A stretch of 64,000 nt of DNA, taken from assembly GCA_963580285.1 (NCBI GenBank), contig OY757021.1:99066149-99130148 (forward strand), read 5' to 3'. Below, piece after piece: positions 1 to 10,760 of the stretch. Origin of the DNA: Lucinisca nassula (lineage: Eukaryota > Mollusca > Bivalvia > Lucinida > Lucinidae). Positions within the stretch are counted from its first letter, which is position 1. Each line of letters begins with the position of its first letter. The translations under genes and the position numbers were made by a program. Under the pieces are notes generated by a model. The model saw only the letters and a list, made by a program, of their open reading frames with translations, ran no database searches and was not told where the DNA came from.

Positions 1-285
1 TTTCCTGCCGAAATTGGCATTTCTCTGTTCTTTTATGCCCATTTTGGACCTGGAGTCCAGAATTAAAAATAACAGTGCTTCTACTTTACTTAGGGGAGGG
101 CACTGTTAGGTCAGCATGATTTGCGGTACTCTCCAAAGTATTTTTATTTTCAAATCAAGCCAAATAGCTGGAAGTTAAAACAAGAATTCCGCAGAAGGCG
201 GCGTCGCACCTGCTGGGGGCAAAAGTCATAGGAGCCATAATCAGAATGTTGTTATTAATTAAGTAAATTTCATTCTTAGCAGTTG
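1..285. other. No feature recognised
   Basis: AT-rich sequence with no splice-bounded coding potential and no repeat match elsewhere in the window that I could see. Confidence 0.5.
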
Positions 286-289
286 ATAG

Positions 290-1340
290 TTGATGTAAAA
301 AGTGTCAAAGTCACTGGGCCAAAAAATATAGGCCATGGTCACCAGGTCAAGGTACGTGCAAAATCAGTACATTGAGGAGAAGCACTATGCAAGGTTTGGT
401 GGCTGTAGGCCATTTATTTTAGGACATATATATTGAACGTTGATGCAAAATGTGTTAAAGTCACTGGAGTGCAAAATATAGGTTAAGGTCACCAGGTCAA
501 GGTACCAGCAGAGTCAGTAAATGTTGGAGGAGCACTATGCAAGGTTTGGTGGTTGTAGGCCTTAAAGTTAAGAAGATAAGGAATGTCAACCTAAAATGTG
601 TTAAAGTCAATTGAGTCCAAAAAATAGGTGAAGGTCACCAAGTCAAGGTACCTGCATAGTCTGTACATCCAGGAGAACCACTATGCAAGATTTGGTAGTT
701 GCAGGCCTTTTATTTGAGAAGATCTGGAACATTGATGCAAATTGTGTCAAAGTCAATGGAGCGTAAAATATAGGTCAAGGTCACCAAGTCAAGGTACCTG
801 CAGAGTCAGTACATCTAGGAGCAGCATTATGCAAGATTTGATGGTCATAGGCCTTTTATTTGCAGAGATCTGGAACTTCGACGTTAAAGTTTGTCAAAGT
901 CACTGGAGCGTGAAATATAGGTCAAGGTCATCCGATCAAGGTACCGGCAAAGTCAGTACATCTAGGAGAAGCACTATGCAAGATTAGATGGTTGTGGGCC
1001 TTTTGTTTGAGGAGATCTGGAACGTCGACGTAAAATGTGTCAAAGTCAGTGGAGCGTAAAATATAGTTCAAGGTCACCATGTCAAGGTACCTGCAGAGCC
1101 AATACATCTAGGAGAAGCACTATTCAAGATTTTATTGTTGTAGGCCTTTTATTTGAGAAGATCAGGAACATCAACGTAAATTGTGTCAAACTCACTGGAG
1201 CGTAAAATATAGGTCAAGGTCACCAGGTCAAGGTGCTTGCCTAGTCAGGAGCTCAGGGTGATGTTTCATGAAAGGTTTGATGGTTGTTTAGTCTTATAGT
1301 TGATTACAATACAAACTTTGACGTAATGTCAAACTTCGAC
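290..1340. repeat. ~147-bp tandem repeat array
   Basis: About seven units. The block GTCAAAGTCACTGGAGC recurs near 302, 451, 598, 746, 891, 1038 and 1183, a spacing of 145-149 bp. Each unit contains one or two TCAAGGTCA or AAGGTCAC motifs, GGAGAAGCACTATGCAAG and TTGTAGGCC. Units differ by 10-20% by eye. Short reading frames across it have no protein-like features. Confidence 0.92.
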
Positions 1341-1644
1341 ATTTTGTTTTGTTTGATTTGAGGTTTATCGTCCCCGTCAACACTGTAAAGGTCATTTTGG
1401 AGACGTTGCTTCCAATTTTGTGGGACTTTTACCCAACATTGAGATGAAATGACATCTCAAGTCCTGTCGCCCAATGAAACCAATAGGGTTTATTAGCATG
1501 GACAGTCCGCCTCGCACCGCGGTTCCTGGACAGGCTTAGATCCTCTAAGCGGTTTACCAGTACTAGTGTGCGGGTCGGATTCAGCTCTGCGTGGAAGCAT
1601 CATGCAGCCCATATATTTCTTCAAGCCCCTATGGGCTGGGGCTT
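1341..1644 (-). mobile_element. SINE-like retroposon copy (family S1)
   Basis: Reads in minus orientation from a CCCCTA...GGGGCTTGAAGAAATATATG head to a CCTCAAATCAAACAAAACAAA tail. It is flanked by an 11-bp duplication CAAACTTCGAC (1330-1340 and 1645-1655), which shows retroposition into the tandem array. No convincing tRNA A/B box was seen in this family. Confidence 0.85.
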
Positions 1645-1943
1645 CAAACTTCGACGTAATGGTCAAGGTCACTGGAGTGCAAAATATAGGTCAAAGTCAC
1701 CGGGTCAAGGTGCTTGCCTAGTCAGGAGCTCAGGGTGATGTTTCATGAAATTTTTGATGGTTGTTTAGTTTTATAGTTGATTACAAAACAAACTTCGACG
1801 CAATGTCGAACTTTGACGTAATAGTCAAAGTCACTGGAGCGCAAAATATAGGTCAAAGTCACCAGGCCAAGGTGCCTACACAGTCACAAGGTCATGGAGA
1901 TGTTTCATGTAAGGTTTGATGGTAGATGAGGTTTGTAGTTGAC
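1645..1943. repeat. Continuation of the tandem array after the SINE
   Basis: Two more diverged units, with GTCAAGGTCACTGGAGTG near 1663 and GTCAAAGTCACTGGAGCG near 1824. The downstream half (CTCAGGGTGATGTTTCATG) differs from the first seven units, so this is a variant unit of about 160 bp. Confidence 0.8.
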
Positions 1944-1947
1944 TTAA

Positions 1948-2667
1948 ACTCCGTTCAGAAAATCTGAATCTATGATTTTTTCGTTTCTTCCTTTTAATAC
2001 TCATTTTAGCCCATATATCACTATGGGAAAGTTGTAGACCTCACCCTCCGCCGATTTCTCCAACAAGTCGTATGCTTCTGAGACAGCCATGAAAGGCTGT
2101 GATTATTTGGAGAAAATTGCAAAATCTAAATTTTCGTTCACAGACTAAGACATTCTGACAGGTTCGACACACCCTTTTAAACCATATATAGAAGTGGTTA
2201 CTGCTCTTGTACATTACAAGGGCGTCTATGTTTTATTTGCACGATCACTCCATGCAAAATCATTAGCTGGGACACCACATCTGATATCGGTATAATCCAT
2301 TTTGACGACTGTTGACAGCACATTGCGCTAGTGGCTCCCCATTCCTAATGAGCCTCTATCTAGCCATTCGAATGTAAGGTGTGTCGTAATAGCATATCTA
2401 TTTATAAATTGCATCACATGGATTTGAATATTTATTATTTTACCTGACAATCATCATCAAATGGACTTAGTCTGTGGTCTCATTTCTTTGTTTTGCAATT
2501 TTCTCCAAATAATCACAGCCTTTCCTGACCGTCGCAGAGGCATACGACTTGCTGGAGAAGTCGGCGGAGAGTCAGGTCTAAAACTTTCCAATAGTGATGT
2601 ACGGGCTAAAATGAGTATTAAAAGGAAGAAACGAAAAAATCGATGATTCAGATTTTCTGAAAGGAGT
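1948..2667. mobile_element. TTAA-flanked inverted-repeat DNA transposon remnant
   Basis: Terminal repeats ACTCCKTTCAGAAAATCTGA at both ends extend into arms of roughly 200 bp (1948-2160 against 2480-2667). TTAA lies at 1944-1947 and 2668-2671. TTAA duplication is typical of piggyBac and Kolobok transposons. No transposase is present; internal reading frames are short. Confidence 0.85.
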
Positions 2668-2840
2668 TTAATAAAAAACTTTGACGTAAATGTCGAAGTT
2701 ATGTTAGCAGACGGACGGATGCACCAACGTACGGGCGCACGGACGGAAAAGCGGATGCCTATGTCGCACCCTGCTACATGTACGAGCAGGTTCAACAAAA
2801 AACCAATATTTCAGACTCACCATGACATACATACTATATA

Positions 2841-3100
2841 TGGGCCTGAAGAAATAGACTGGGCTTTATGTTGCTTCCACGCTGAGCTGAAACTTACCAC
2901 ACATGAGTACACACACTGGTAAACCGCCTAGGACTTAGACAGCCCAATGCATATAAGCCTTGTGGTTTCATTGGGCGGCAGAGCTTGAGATGTCATGTCA
3001 TCTCAATGTTGGGTAAAAGTCCCACAAAAGTGGAAGCAGTGTCTCCAAAATGATCTAAATAGTGTTGATGGGGATGTTAAAACCTCAAACAAACAAACAC
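2841..3100 (+). mobile_element. SINE-like copy S1, diverged
   Basis: Contains GGGCCTGAAGAAATAGACTG, the TTTCATTGGGCGGCAG block, GTAAAAGTCCCACAAAA and the tail AACCTCAAACAAACAAACAC. More diverged than the other copies; no clear target duplication. Confidence 0.8.
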
Positions 3101-3934
3101 ACTATATGAAGGTCAGATTATAGATCTTTCAGGTAATGAATATGAAATTGAAATATATTGCTTTCAAATAGCTAGGTTGGTGGGGTATATTGAGCAGTCT
3201 CAAGTGGTACCATCTATGTAAATGTTTATTTCCCAGGATTTCCTGTGAATTCCCACCATCCTGGGAATATGAGTATTTCCCGCTTTTTGGCCAAGCCCCC
3301 AAGGTGAACCAGTGACGTTTTGATCCGGAGTCGTTTCAGCTTGTGTCCTTTTGGCCTAAATTTGGACTTGGGTTATTTCTGCGCATTTGGGTGGGTGGTT
3401 AAATTCGGTCCTGGGTCTTTTTGGCCCGGGGCGTTCCGGCCAGATTTTAGTAGATACAATTTTTTTCAGCGAAATACCCGTTAAACATTAATTATCATCT
3501 ATTTGGAATATAATATCATTGCCCTGTAATGTTAGCCATGGTTATGAGGCCCAATTAACAAATTTTATAAGTTTCTATTCATGTAATGCAGAAATCAGAC
3601 ACTTTTTATAAGTTACTTTGACAATCTTTTTGAGCGACTTCAAAGATAAGTGATACATACCTGTGATACCTCCCTCATGAGGAGGGAGACTCCCTCATTT
3701 TGATGCTATTTTTTGCCCAATTTATGCTAAATTTTAGTAAAATTTTGGAGTCTCCTTCATTTGAACGGAGAATTTCCCTATATATTCTTTACATCTCCCT
3801 CACCACAATGGCAAATCTCCCTCTGACAGCTCAAAAAATTATCGCAGGTATGGTGATAGGATGGTGGCATTGTCGCTGCAGATGGTTCATATCTATAAAG
3901 ACTCTGATTAGAATGCACAGAATTTATGTACACG
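3101..3934. other. No gene or clear repeat
   Basis: AT-rich sequence with a short CCTGGGAAT inverted pair near 3234-3268 and a TCTCCCTC-rich stretch near 3667-3830. Reading frames here overlap on both strands and show no conserved motif. Confidence 0.5.
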
Positions 3935-4428
3935 ACACAGTTCTCGCTAGGATTTTGAAAACAGGAGAATCCATCCATAGAAAAAGTTGGATTCAAATCT
4001 GAAAAGTTGGAGTCAAATTTTGAAAAGTTGGAGTTTTACCTAAAAAACGTGTGTCAATGATGGCTAAATGCGTACGGCTGTAGAGTGTGTCTGTAAGACT
4101 CCAAAAGACTTTGGTGCTTGAATGCTTATCCTGCTTTATTTGATATCCAGTTTATCACTAATATTCCCCCCACCCCATCAAAAAAAACAAAAAAAAAAAA
4201 AAAACACCAACAGTACAGGCCCAGATCAGATGCCACAGGTGTCTGTTCAGGGCCACTATTAGCAGGCAGTTCAACACATTACTTAATGCTAATATCCCAT
4301 GGTTTCTGATAATTAATTTCTTTATTCAATTAGGCCTAGTCGTAACTTCATAAACAATAAAGACATTGTTTAATATGGAAGTGGGACAAACTCGAGTCAT
4401 AATTTTCTTTAATCGTAATAAAGATTGA
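3935..4428 (+). repeat. Dispersed repeat R, copy 1 first part
   Basis: The stretch with GGATTTTGAAAACAGGAG and repeated AAAAGTTGGA recurs at 10205-10330. The following part (AACACCAACAGTACAGGCCC, GTTTCTGATAATTAATTTC) recurs at 17060-17230. The repeat resumes at 5990 after a nested element. The origin of the family is not known. Confidence 0.75.
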
Positions 4429-5988
4429 CGTAAAAAAGTACTGGTTACCACCAAGAAAATCCTGCTCTAATGCGGCAGTAATGTAGGAGAAACTAGAAAT
4501 GTGTCAATACAACACAAATGCCCCCACCCAGGGACCTACCTCACCCCCCCCCCCAATCACCTTAAGGTCATGCGGTAGGGGCGGGGTTATGGCTGAATTA
4601 AACTTTTGAGATGTATCTATCATCATTCCAAATATGTAGCAAATCCATCACATGGTTCAAGAAATATGAGCTCTCAAAAAATATAATAAAAAAAAATTCT
4701 ATGTCTGTGACCTTGACCTTCAGTTAAGGGGTGGGGGGTATGGCTCAATGAAACTTTGGACCTGCAACTGTTGTCATACCAAATATGAAGCAAATCCATT
4801 ATAGAGTTTGGAAAATATAAGCTATTAACATACTTAATTTTGAAAATTTCTATGTCTGCGACCTTGCCCTTGAAGTGACAGGCATGGGAGGGGGTATTAC
4901 TGAATAAATCTTTGGACCTGCATCTATCATTAAACCAAATATGAACCAAATGAATCATAAAAGTTAAAGTTCAACATGGTACAAATACCTTAACCTGAGT
5001 GTTAAACAAGTCTGTGACCTTGACCTTGAGACCATGGGTTTTGTTTGTTTGTTTGTTTGATTTGAGGTTTAATGTCCCCGTCAACACTGTAAAGGTCATT
5101 TTGGAGATGTTGCTTCCAATTTTGTGGGACTTTTACCCAACATTGAGATGAAATGACATCTCAAGCCCTGTCGCCCAATGAAACCAATAGGGTTTATTAG
5201 CATGGACGGTCCGCCTCACACCGTGGTTCCTGGACAGGCTTAGATCCTCTAAGCGGTTTACCAGTACTAGTGTGCAGGCCGGGTTCAGCTCTGCTTGGAA
5301 GCATCATGCAGCCCATATATTTCTTCAAGCCCCTATGGGTGGGGGCTGTTGAGACCATGGGTAAGTGTGGGAGTATTGCTGGATAAAACTTTGGACCCAT
5401 ATCTATCATCATACTAAATATAAACCACATCCATTGCATGGTTTGAAAAATATGAGCTCAAGTTCTACCCTGACCAAAAACCTTAACCTGAGTGTTAAAC
5501 ATTAAAAATTTCTAAGTCTGTGACCTTGACCTTGAGACCATGGGTAGGTGTGGGAGTATTGCTGGATAAAACTTTGGACCCATATCTATCATCATACTAA
5601 ATATAAACCGCATCCATTGCATGGTTTGAAAAATATGAGCTCAAGTTCTACCCTGACCAAAAACCTTAACCTGAGTCTTAAACATTAAAAATTTCTAAGT
5701 CTGTGACCAAGACCTTGAGACCATGGGTAGGTGTGGGGGTATTGCTGGATAAAACTTTGGACCCATATCTATCATCATACTAAATTAAATATAAACCACA
5801 TCCATTGCATGGTTTGAAAAATATGAGCTCAAGTTCTACCCTGACCAAAAACCTTTACCTGAGTCTAACAGGATTACGTACGTACGTACACACTTTCGTA
5901 CAGAAGGACGTACATTCGGATGCACGGATGCACGTACGGAAAACCTAAAAACTATATACCCCCGGCATCATACGATGCGGGGGCATAA
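4429..5988 (-). mobile_element. Hairpin-headed tandem element, family P3 (minus)
   Basis: In minus orientation it opens with the stem-loop ATGCCCCCGC...GGGGGTATA (5955-5987), then an ACGTACG-rich stretch, then tandem units of about 180 bp with TATCATCATACTAAATATAA and TGACCTTGACCTTGAG in each (near 4700, 5015, 5520, 5705). It lies inside repeat R; the copy of R near 17240 is an approximate empty site. A SINE sits within it. No coding capacity. Confidence 0.8.
5040..5347 (-). mobile_element. SINE-like copy S1
   Basis: Near-complete copy with a (TTTG)n end at left. Its 14-bp target duplication TTGAGACCATGGGT (5026-5039 and 5348-5361) splits a tandem unit of the P3 element. Confidence 0.92.
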
Positions 5989-6336
5989 AAAAGAGAGAAA
6001 AGATTTATACACTAGATTATCGCATCCTTTAATTATGCATTCGACATTTTTTTTCAACAATCAAATTACCGATAATCCAATTGCTTATATACAAGTATCC
6101 TGAAACAAAACAATCAATTAATTTAATGTTAATCAGTCACGTGCTTGATTAAATCACACACACCTGCATCTCGAAAACCGCAAATCTGACCTATCAATCT
6201 TCTAGCCGTGACGCTCTGATTGGCCGAGAGAGCAATACGGACGACTGTCCGAGCTAGGTAATGCTTGAACAAGCCTGGCGGCGACGATTAACGGTAAACT
6301 TTTGATCTGTAAGCGGTAGCTAAATTTGGTGATCAA
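5989..6336 (+). repeat. Dispersed repeat R, copy 1 second part
   Basis: AGATTTATACACTAGATTAT through GGTAGCTAAATTTGGTGATC, matching 17235-17555. It ends at a hAT-like insertion that starts at 6337. Confidence 0.75.
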
Positions 6337-7039
6337 TAGGGCCGACTATCGAGGCCAATTTTGACTATCGTGATAGTATTGCTATTGTGGAAACTACTAT
6401 CACGATACTATCACTATCGCGGCATACTATCACGATACTATTGTGATACTATCGGGTACACTTATAAATGATTCAAAGATGTTATATCACTCACATAAAA
6501 TGGCTAAGAGGGACAGAATGAGTTAGGAAAATTGCAATGGCCTAAAATTGTATGTTTATTGTGTGTTTCAATATCAGCATTCATTTCCTCGGGGCTATTC
6601 CAGAAAAAAACATCATGGGGAGACGGCTCTTTATATATCCCCACCACCGCCTAAAAATAGTTTGCTGCTTCCAGTATATACCGGTATGCCTGTAAGTGAT
6701 GGTTTCATAGCTTTCATACCGTTGCATTGTTTGAGATTTTCTGCTTGTGGAAACTGACACATGCTGATCGTTCTTAGATTGTTTGATGTTTGACGCCTGT
6801 GTTAAATTAATCTGTGGATTCAGTTAACTAGGTAACCTGATTAATTATTACATAGTATTACGTAATCACAGCACGTTATTTTAGCACCTCTTTAAGGGCG
6901 ACATGAATCTAATAAACTGCATAAAAACTTGAATTTACATATTTTTTTATTTGAAGTTAGCATCAAAAGCTAGACTATCAAGATAGAAGTAAAGCAATGA
7001 TCAAGTCGGTGTTTTCATTTAGCAATATGTACAGGGCTC

Positions 7040-7110
7040 GACCTGGGCTCTCTGACTCTGTGGACATTTAGTCCTTGCACACCAGACAGCTAAGCCAAGC
7101 AGCAATAATA
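7040..7110 (-). repeat. tRNA-like fragment, probably SINE-derived
   Basis: In minus orientation GCTTGGCTTAGCTGTCTGGT resembles a box A region and CCCAGGTCGAGCCCTG a degenerate box B. No cloverleaf could be closed, so a working tRNA is unlikely. Confidence 0.4.
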
Positions 7111-7205
7111 ATACAAAGTTTTCATGTAATGAAATTTGGCCGTTTTGACGTGTTATTTTTTCTGGAATATCCCTCTATTATAATACAAAGACAACCAAAA
7201 ATAAA

Positions 7206-8283
7206 ACTAGAATACTGTCGATGGCGCGTAGGGCTGGCTAATCGGAGCTGAAAAGATAATCGATTATCAGTCCTGTCATTGCGATCAATAATTGATTACT
7301 AATCGCTGAGGTTTTTGTCATAATTTTACCTGTCTGGCTTTCAGTTTGAGCATGACTCTTACCATATGTTGCACTTTACCATATGTATATTTGAACAGAC
7401 AGGCCTGAGCAAACATTGTAGACCCAGATGAGACACTGCAGAATGCGGCGTCTCATCAGGGTCTGCACTGTTTGCCACTCATCCAGCTATTTTAGGCATA
7501 ACTTTGGGTAGTAAATTGTACCCATCAAGTAAAAGATTAAAAGCAAATCAGAAATGATAATCATTTTTGTGAAATTTATCGATCGATTAATCAATTATAT
7601 GATTGATCGTGTCAGCCTTAATGGCGCGCCATCGCAAATTCCCAAGCTTTCTACAGAGGGGCCAAGTACCGAAAACCCCTCACCCTGGGCCCTAAATTGA
7701 CCCCATTGTCAAAATATTACCTGTATTATATTCTACTAATCATGCCCTTCAATTTGATATGCCACATGAATATGTTCCAAAAAACATAAATTTTGACCGA
7801 TTGACCCCTCCCCAAGGGCCCCAATCTGACCCCAGGGTCAAAATTTTACTTGTAGTTTATACTACTCATTATCCCCTTCGCATAGATATGCAACATAACT
7901 ATGTTCTGAAAAACTTTAATTTTGACCCCCCGACCCCCCCCCCTCCGAGTCTAACCCCCAGGGCATGACCTAGGGGTCACAGCCAAAATCCCATTCAATA
8001 TGTTTTACTTTTTTCATAACTAAGTACATGTGCACAGTTTGGCATCAAAATCTTCAAAATTGACTTTTATTGATATTTGACCTTTTGACCCCTCCCCAGG
8101 GCCCCAGGGGGCGGGTTAAAAAATGAACGTGATCTCGCGCAAGCCATTAATGTAAGCAACTCACATACCGAATTTGGTTGGATTCTGGACAACGGTTTAG
8201 GAGGAGATCGCCGGACAGCCGGACTGACAGACAGACGGAGGCGATAACAATATCCCCACTTTTCTTCCAAAAACGTGGGGATA
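7206..8283 (-). mobile_element. Hairpin-headed tandem element, family P2 (minus), split by an A MITE
   Basis: In minus orientation it starts with the hairpin ATCCCCACTTTTC...CGTGGGGAT (8251-8283) and a GTCTGTCTGTCAGTCCGGC stretch, then blocks rich in GACCCC and ACTATGTTC spaced about 115-120 bp (7760, 7880). It ends with GGCGCGCCAT and ACTGTCGAT...CTAG. An A MITE (7229-7620) sits in the last few bases. Confidence 0.82.
7229..7620 (+). mobile_element. Palindrome-bearing MITE, family A
   Basis: 392 bp. The ends TAGGGCTGGC and the complement TAAGGCTGAC are flanked by a perfect 8-bp duplication ATGGCGCG (7221-7228, 7621-7628), which points to a hAT transposase. A palindrome of about 65 bp (7408-7477) sits in the middle, flanked by ATCGATTA-rich arms. 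No coding capacity. Confidence 0.92.
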
Positions 8284-8607
8284 ATAAGAAAGACCCACAA
8301 AAAATAAAAACGCCAATTTGTCCCAGGTTGTCCAGTGTCCACCATCAAAATGTCCAGAATCAACTTAAGAAAGTACTTGATAGACGGAGACCTAAGGCCT
8401 CGTGCTGCACATTTTTTTCCCTACAGAATGACGATAGGAAAGTAAAACTTTGTCTGCTTAAATATTCCCCTAAGAATTCAATCCTAATTGGTCCGGCCAG
8501 CCGACTGATGACATCATCATTGATGCATTTTTGCATACTTATCGACTAATCTGAGTCTATCGTGTACTCGCATGTACATTCTATGCATTTTTCGAGAAAC
8601 ATGTCTA

Positions 8608-9274
8608 ACTGGAATACTGTCAGTGGCGCGCCATCGCAAATCCCCACGCTTTCTACAGAGGGGCCAAGTACCGAAAACCCCTCACCCTTGGCCCTAATTT
8701 GACCCCATGGTCAAAATATTACCTGTATTATATTCTACTAATCATGCCCTTCAATTTGATATGCCACATGACTATGTTCCAAAAAACTTAAATTTTGACC
8801 ATTTGACAACTCCCCCAGGGCCCCAATCTGACCCCAGGGTCAAAATTTTACTTGTAGTTTATTCTACTCATTATCCCCTTTGCATAGATATGCAACATGA
8901 CTATGTTCTGAAAAACTTTAATTTTGACCCCCGACTCCACCCCCCCCCCCCCCAAGTCCGACCCCCAGGGCATGACCTAGGGGTCACAGCCAAAACCCTG
9001 TTCAATATGTTTTACTTTTTTCATAACTAAGTACATGTGCAAAGTTTGGCATCAAAATCTTCAAAATTGACTTTGTAATTGAATTTTATTGATATTTGAC
9101 CTTTTGACCCCTAAAAAATGAACGTGATCTCGCGCAAGCCATTAATGTAAGCAACTCACATACCGAATTTGGTTGGATTCTGGACAACGGTTTAGGAGAA
9201 GATCGCCGGACAGACGGACGGACAGACGGAGGCGATAACAATATCCCCACTTTTCTTCGAAAAACGTGGGGATA
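8608..9274 (-). mobile_element. Hairpin-headed tandem element, family P2, second copy
   Basis: Same order as 7206-8283 and closely similar to it: AATACTGTCAGTGGCGCGCC at left, two GACCCC blocks, and the terminal hairpin ATCCCCAC...CGTGGGGATA (9242-9274) preceded by a GACGGACGGACAGACGG run. Lies about 325 bp from the first copy in the same orientation. Confidence 0.85.
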
Positions 9275-10018
9275 ATGAGACCACAAAAGGGCGGTTTGAC
9301 AGTCTGGTCCTAATACACAAAAAGAGTCACATATACAACAAGTTAAACTGCATTATACCGTCGTTTATTACACATTTACCTATGTGAATGAGTCAGCACA
9401 CAGCAAAAACGAACATTTCTTCATACAAAAGATCAGCTTGTGCATCTTGAAAATGTCTTCGAAACTGAACAGGGAAATGGCGTTTGTCCCAGAAGTCATA
9501 CTACGCAAGGCTAATACAAACAGCAAACATTTATATATGACTGCGCAGGCTGATCCGAGCCTTCACATGTCGCACAGGTTTCACTGTAATGTTTTCAAAA
9601 AGTTGCATGCAACAAACACATGAGCAAACTATCATTGACGTTTTGTTATTGAAAAACGTGGGAAAATTTCTGACTGCCTCAACTGCACGTGCAAAAATGA
9701 CGGCGGGAAACTCACCACACGGCAGAAAACTATGTTACCCATGTGCAACCAGTGAAGACCCAGATCATCATGCACATATGTGAAGGCTTATCAGTCTGTC
9801 CTGATTACAGCTGAATGGATATCCTAAGCAAAAATACTTGCATCATTACACAACAGTACAGGTATATTTTCAAAGTATTTTCAAGAAAAAAACAATCGAA
9901 ACTATCGATAGTTGAATGAACTATTGGCTATCGAAAGTCCAAAGTACTATCGATGCTTTGCTATCAAGGCAGTCCCTATCGCGATTCATCGAACTATCGA
10001 TGCATTGTTACACCCCTA

Positions 10019-10485
10019 GAGATCAATTGGACACCCGCTGTCATCTTTTGATGTGATAGAGGTCATTTTTAGGCACTACTACGGACGCGTCGGACGAAAA
10101 AAATTGGCGTAATTAAGAATACATGGCAGGAAATTTTATGTGTACGAAAGCAAAAACAGGCGTAAAAATACGCCGGATTCGGCGTTTCCGAGAACTCTGC
10201 ACAGAGTTCTCACTAGGATTTTGAAAACAGGAGTTTAAGAATCCATCCATGGAAAAAGTTGGATTCAAATCTGAAAAGTTGGAATCAAATTTTGAAAAGT
10301 TGGAGTTTGACCCTAAAAAATGTTTGACACTAAAGAACGTGTGTCAGTTATGGCGAAATGCGTACGGCTGTAGAGTGTGACTCCAAAAGACTTTGGGGCT
10401 TAAACCCTTATTCTGCTTAACATGACAAACCCTTTTCTTGCAGTGGAGATCCAGATCAGTTGGCTTCCATCTAATCAGAATTTAC
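10019..10485 (+). repeat. Dispersed repeat R, copy 2
   Basis: AGATCAATTGGACACCCGCT, GGCGTAATTAAGAATACATG, then GGATTTTGAAAACAGGAG and repeated AAAAGTTGGA. The first half matches 17550-17710 and the second half matches 3950-4130. The order suggests that 3935-10485 once held a longer or tandem R unit. Confidence 0.7.
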
Positions 10486-10599
10486 ACTGTCACTCAGATT
10501 GTGAATTTGAATGGATTAATTACATTAGGCTTTGAAAGCCAGGAGTGGAGTGGTTCAGGTCATGCACTACATCCTAGTACATAAAATGGCATATGAAAC

Positions 10600-10760
10600 T
10601 TTTGGATTCTTTGATATGTTACACGACCATGTTCTGGAAATTTTGATTTTTGACCCCCGTGGGCCCCATTCCCTGCGCCCACCCCTAGGGACGTGATCCG
10701 GTAAGACGGATGGACGGACGTACGACAAAGACCATTACAATATCCCCACATGCGGACAAA
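10600..10760 (-). mobile_element. Truncated P2 element fragment
   Basis: CATGTTCTGGAAATTTTGAT, GACCCCCGTGGGCCCC and the end ACAATATCCCCACATGCGG resemble the head-proximal part of family P2. A paired hairpin arm is not complete. Confidence 0.55.

Larger units (their letters stand above)
6337..10018. mobile_element. hAT-like transposon remnant hosting nested elements
   Basis: The ends are TAGGGCCGACTATCGAGG at left and the complement of TAGGGGTGTAACAATGCATC at right. The flanks GTGATCAA (6329-6336) and GAGATCAA (10019-10026) form an 8-bp duplication with one mismatch, and repeat R continues across it. TIRs starting YAGGGGTGTAAC with CGATAGTT-rich text and 8-bp duplications fit hAT transposons. 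No transposase frame remains. Two P2 elements and an A MITE lie inside; the rest is AT-rich with CTATCGATAG motifs near 6360-6450 and 9895-10010. Confidence 0.72.

Noticed and set aside
290..1340. CRISPR-like array
   Set aside because: Units are 147 bp with no alternation of short repeats and unique spacers, and the window is clearly eukaryotic.
7759..9030. Open frames containing [20 protein letters not shown] repeated
   Set aside because: Translation of P2 element units; found in each P2 copy with shifting ends and stops.
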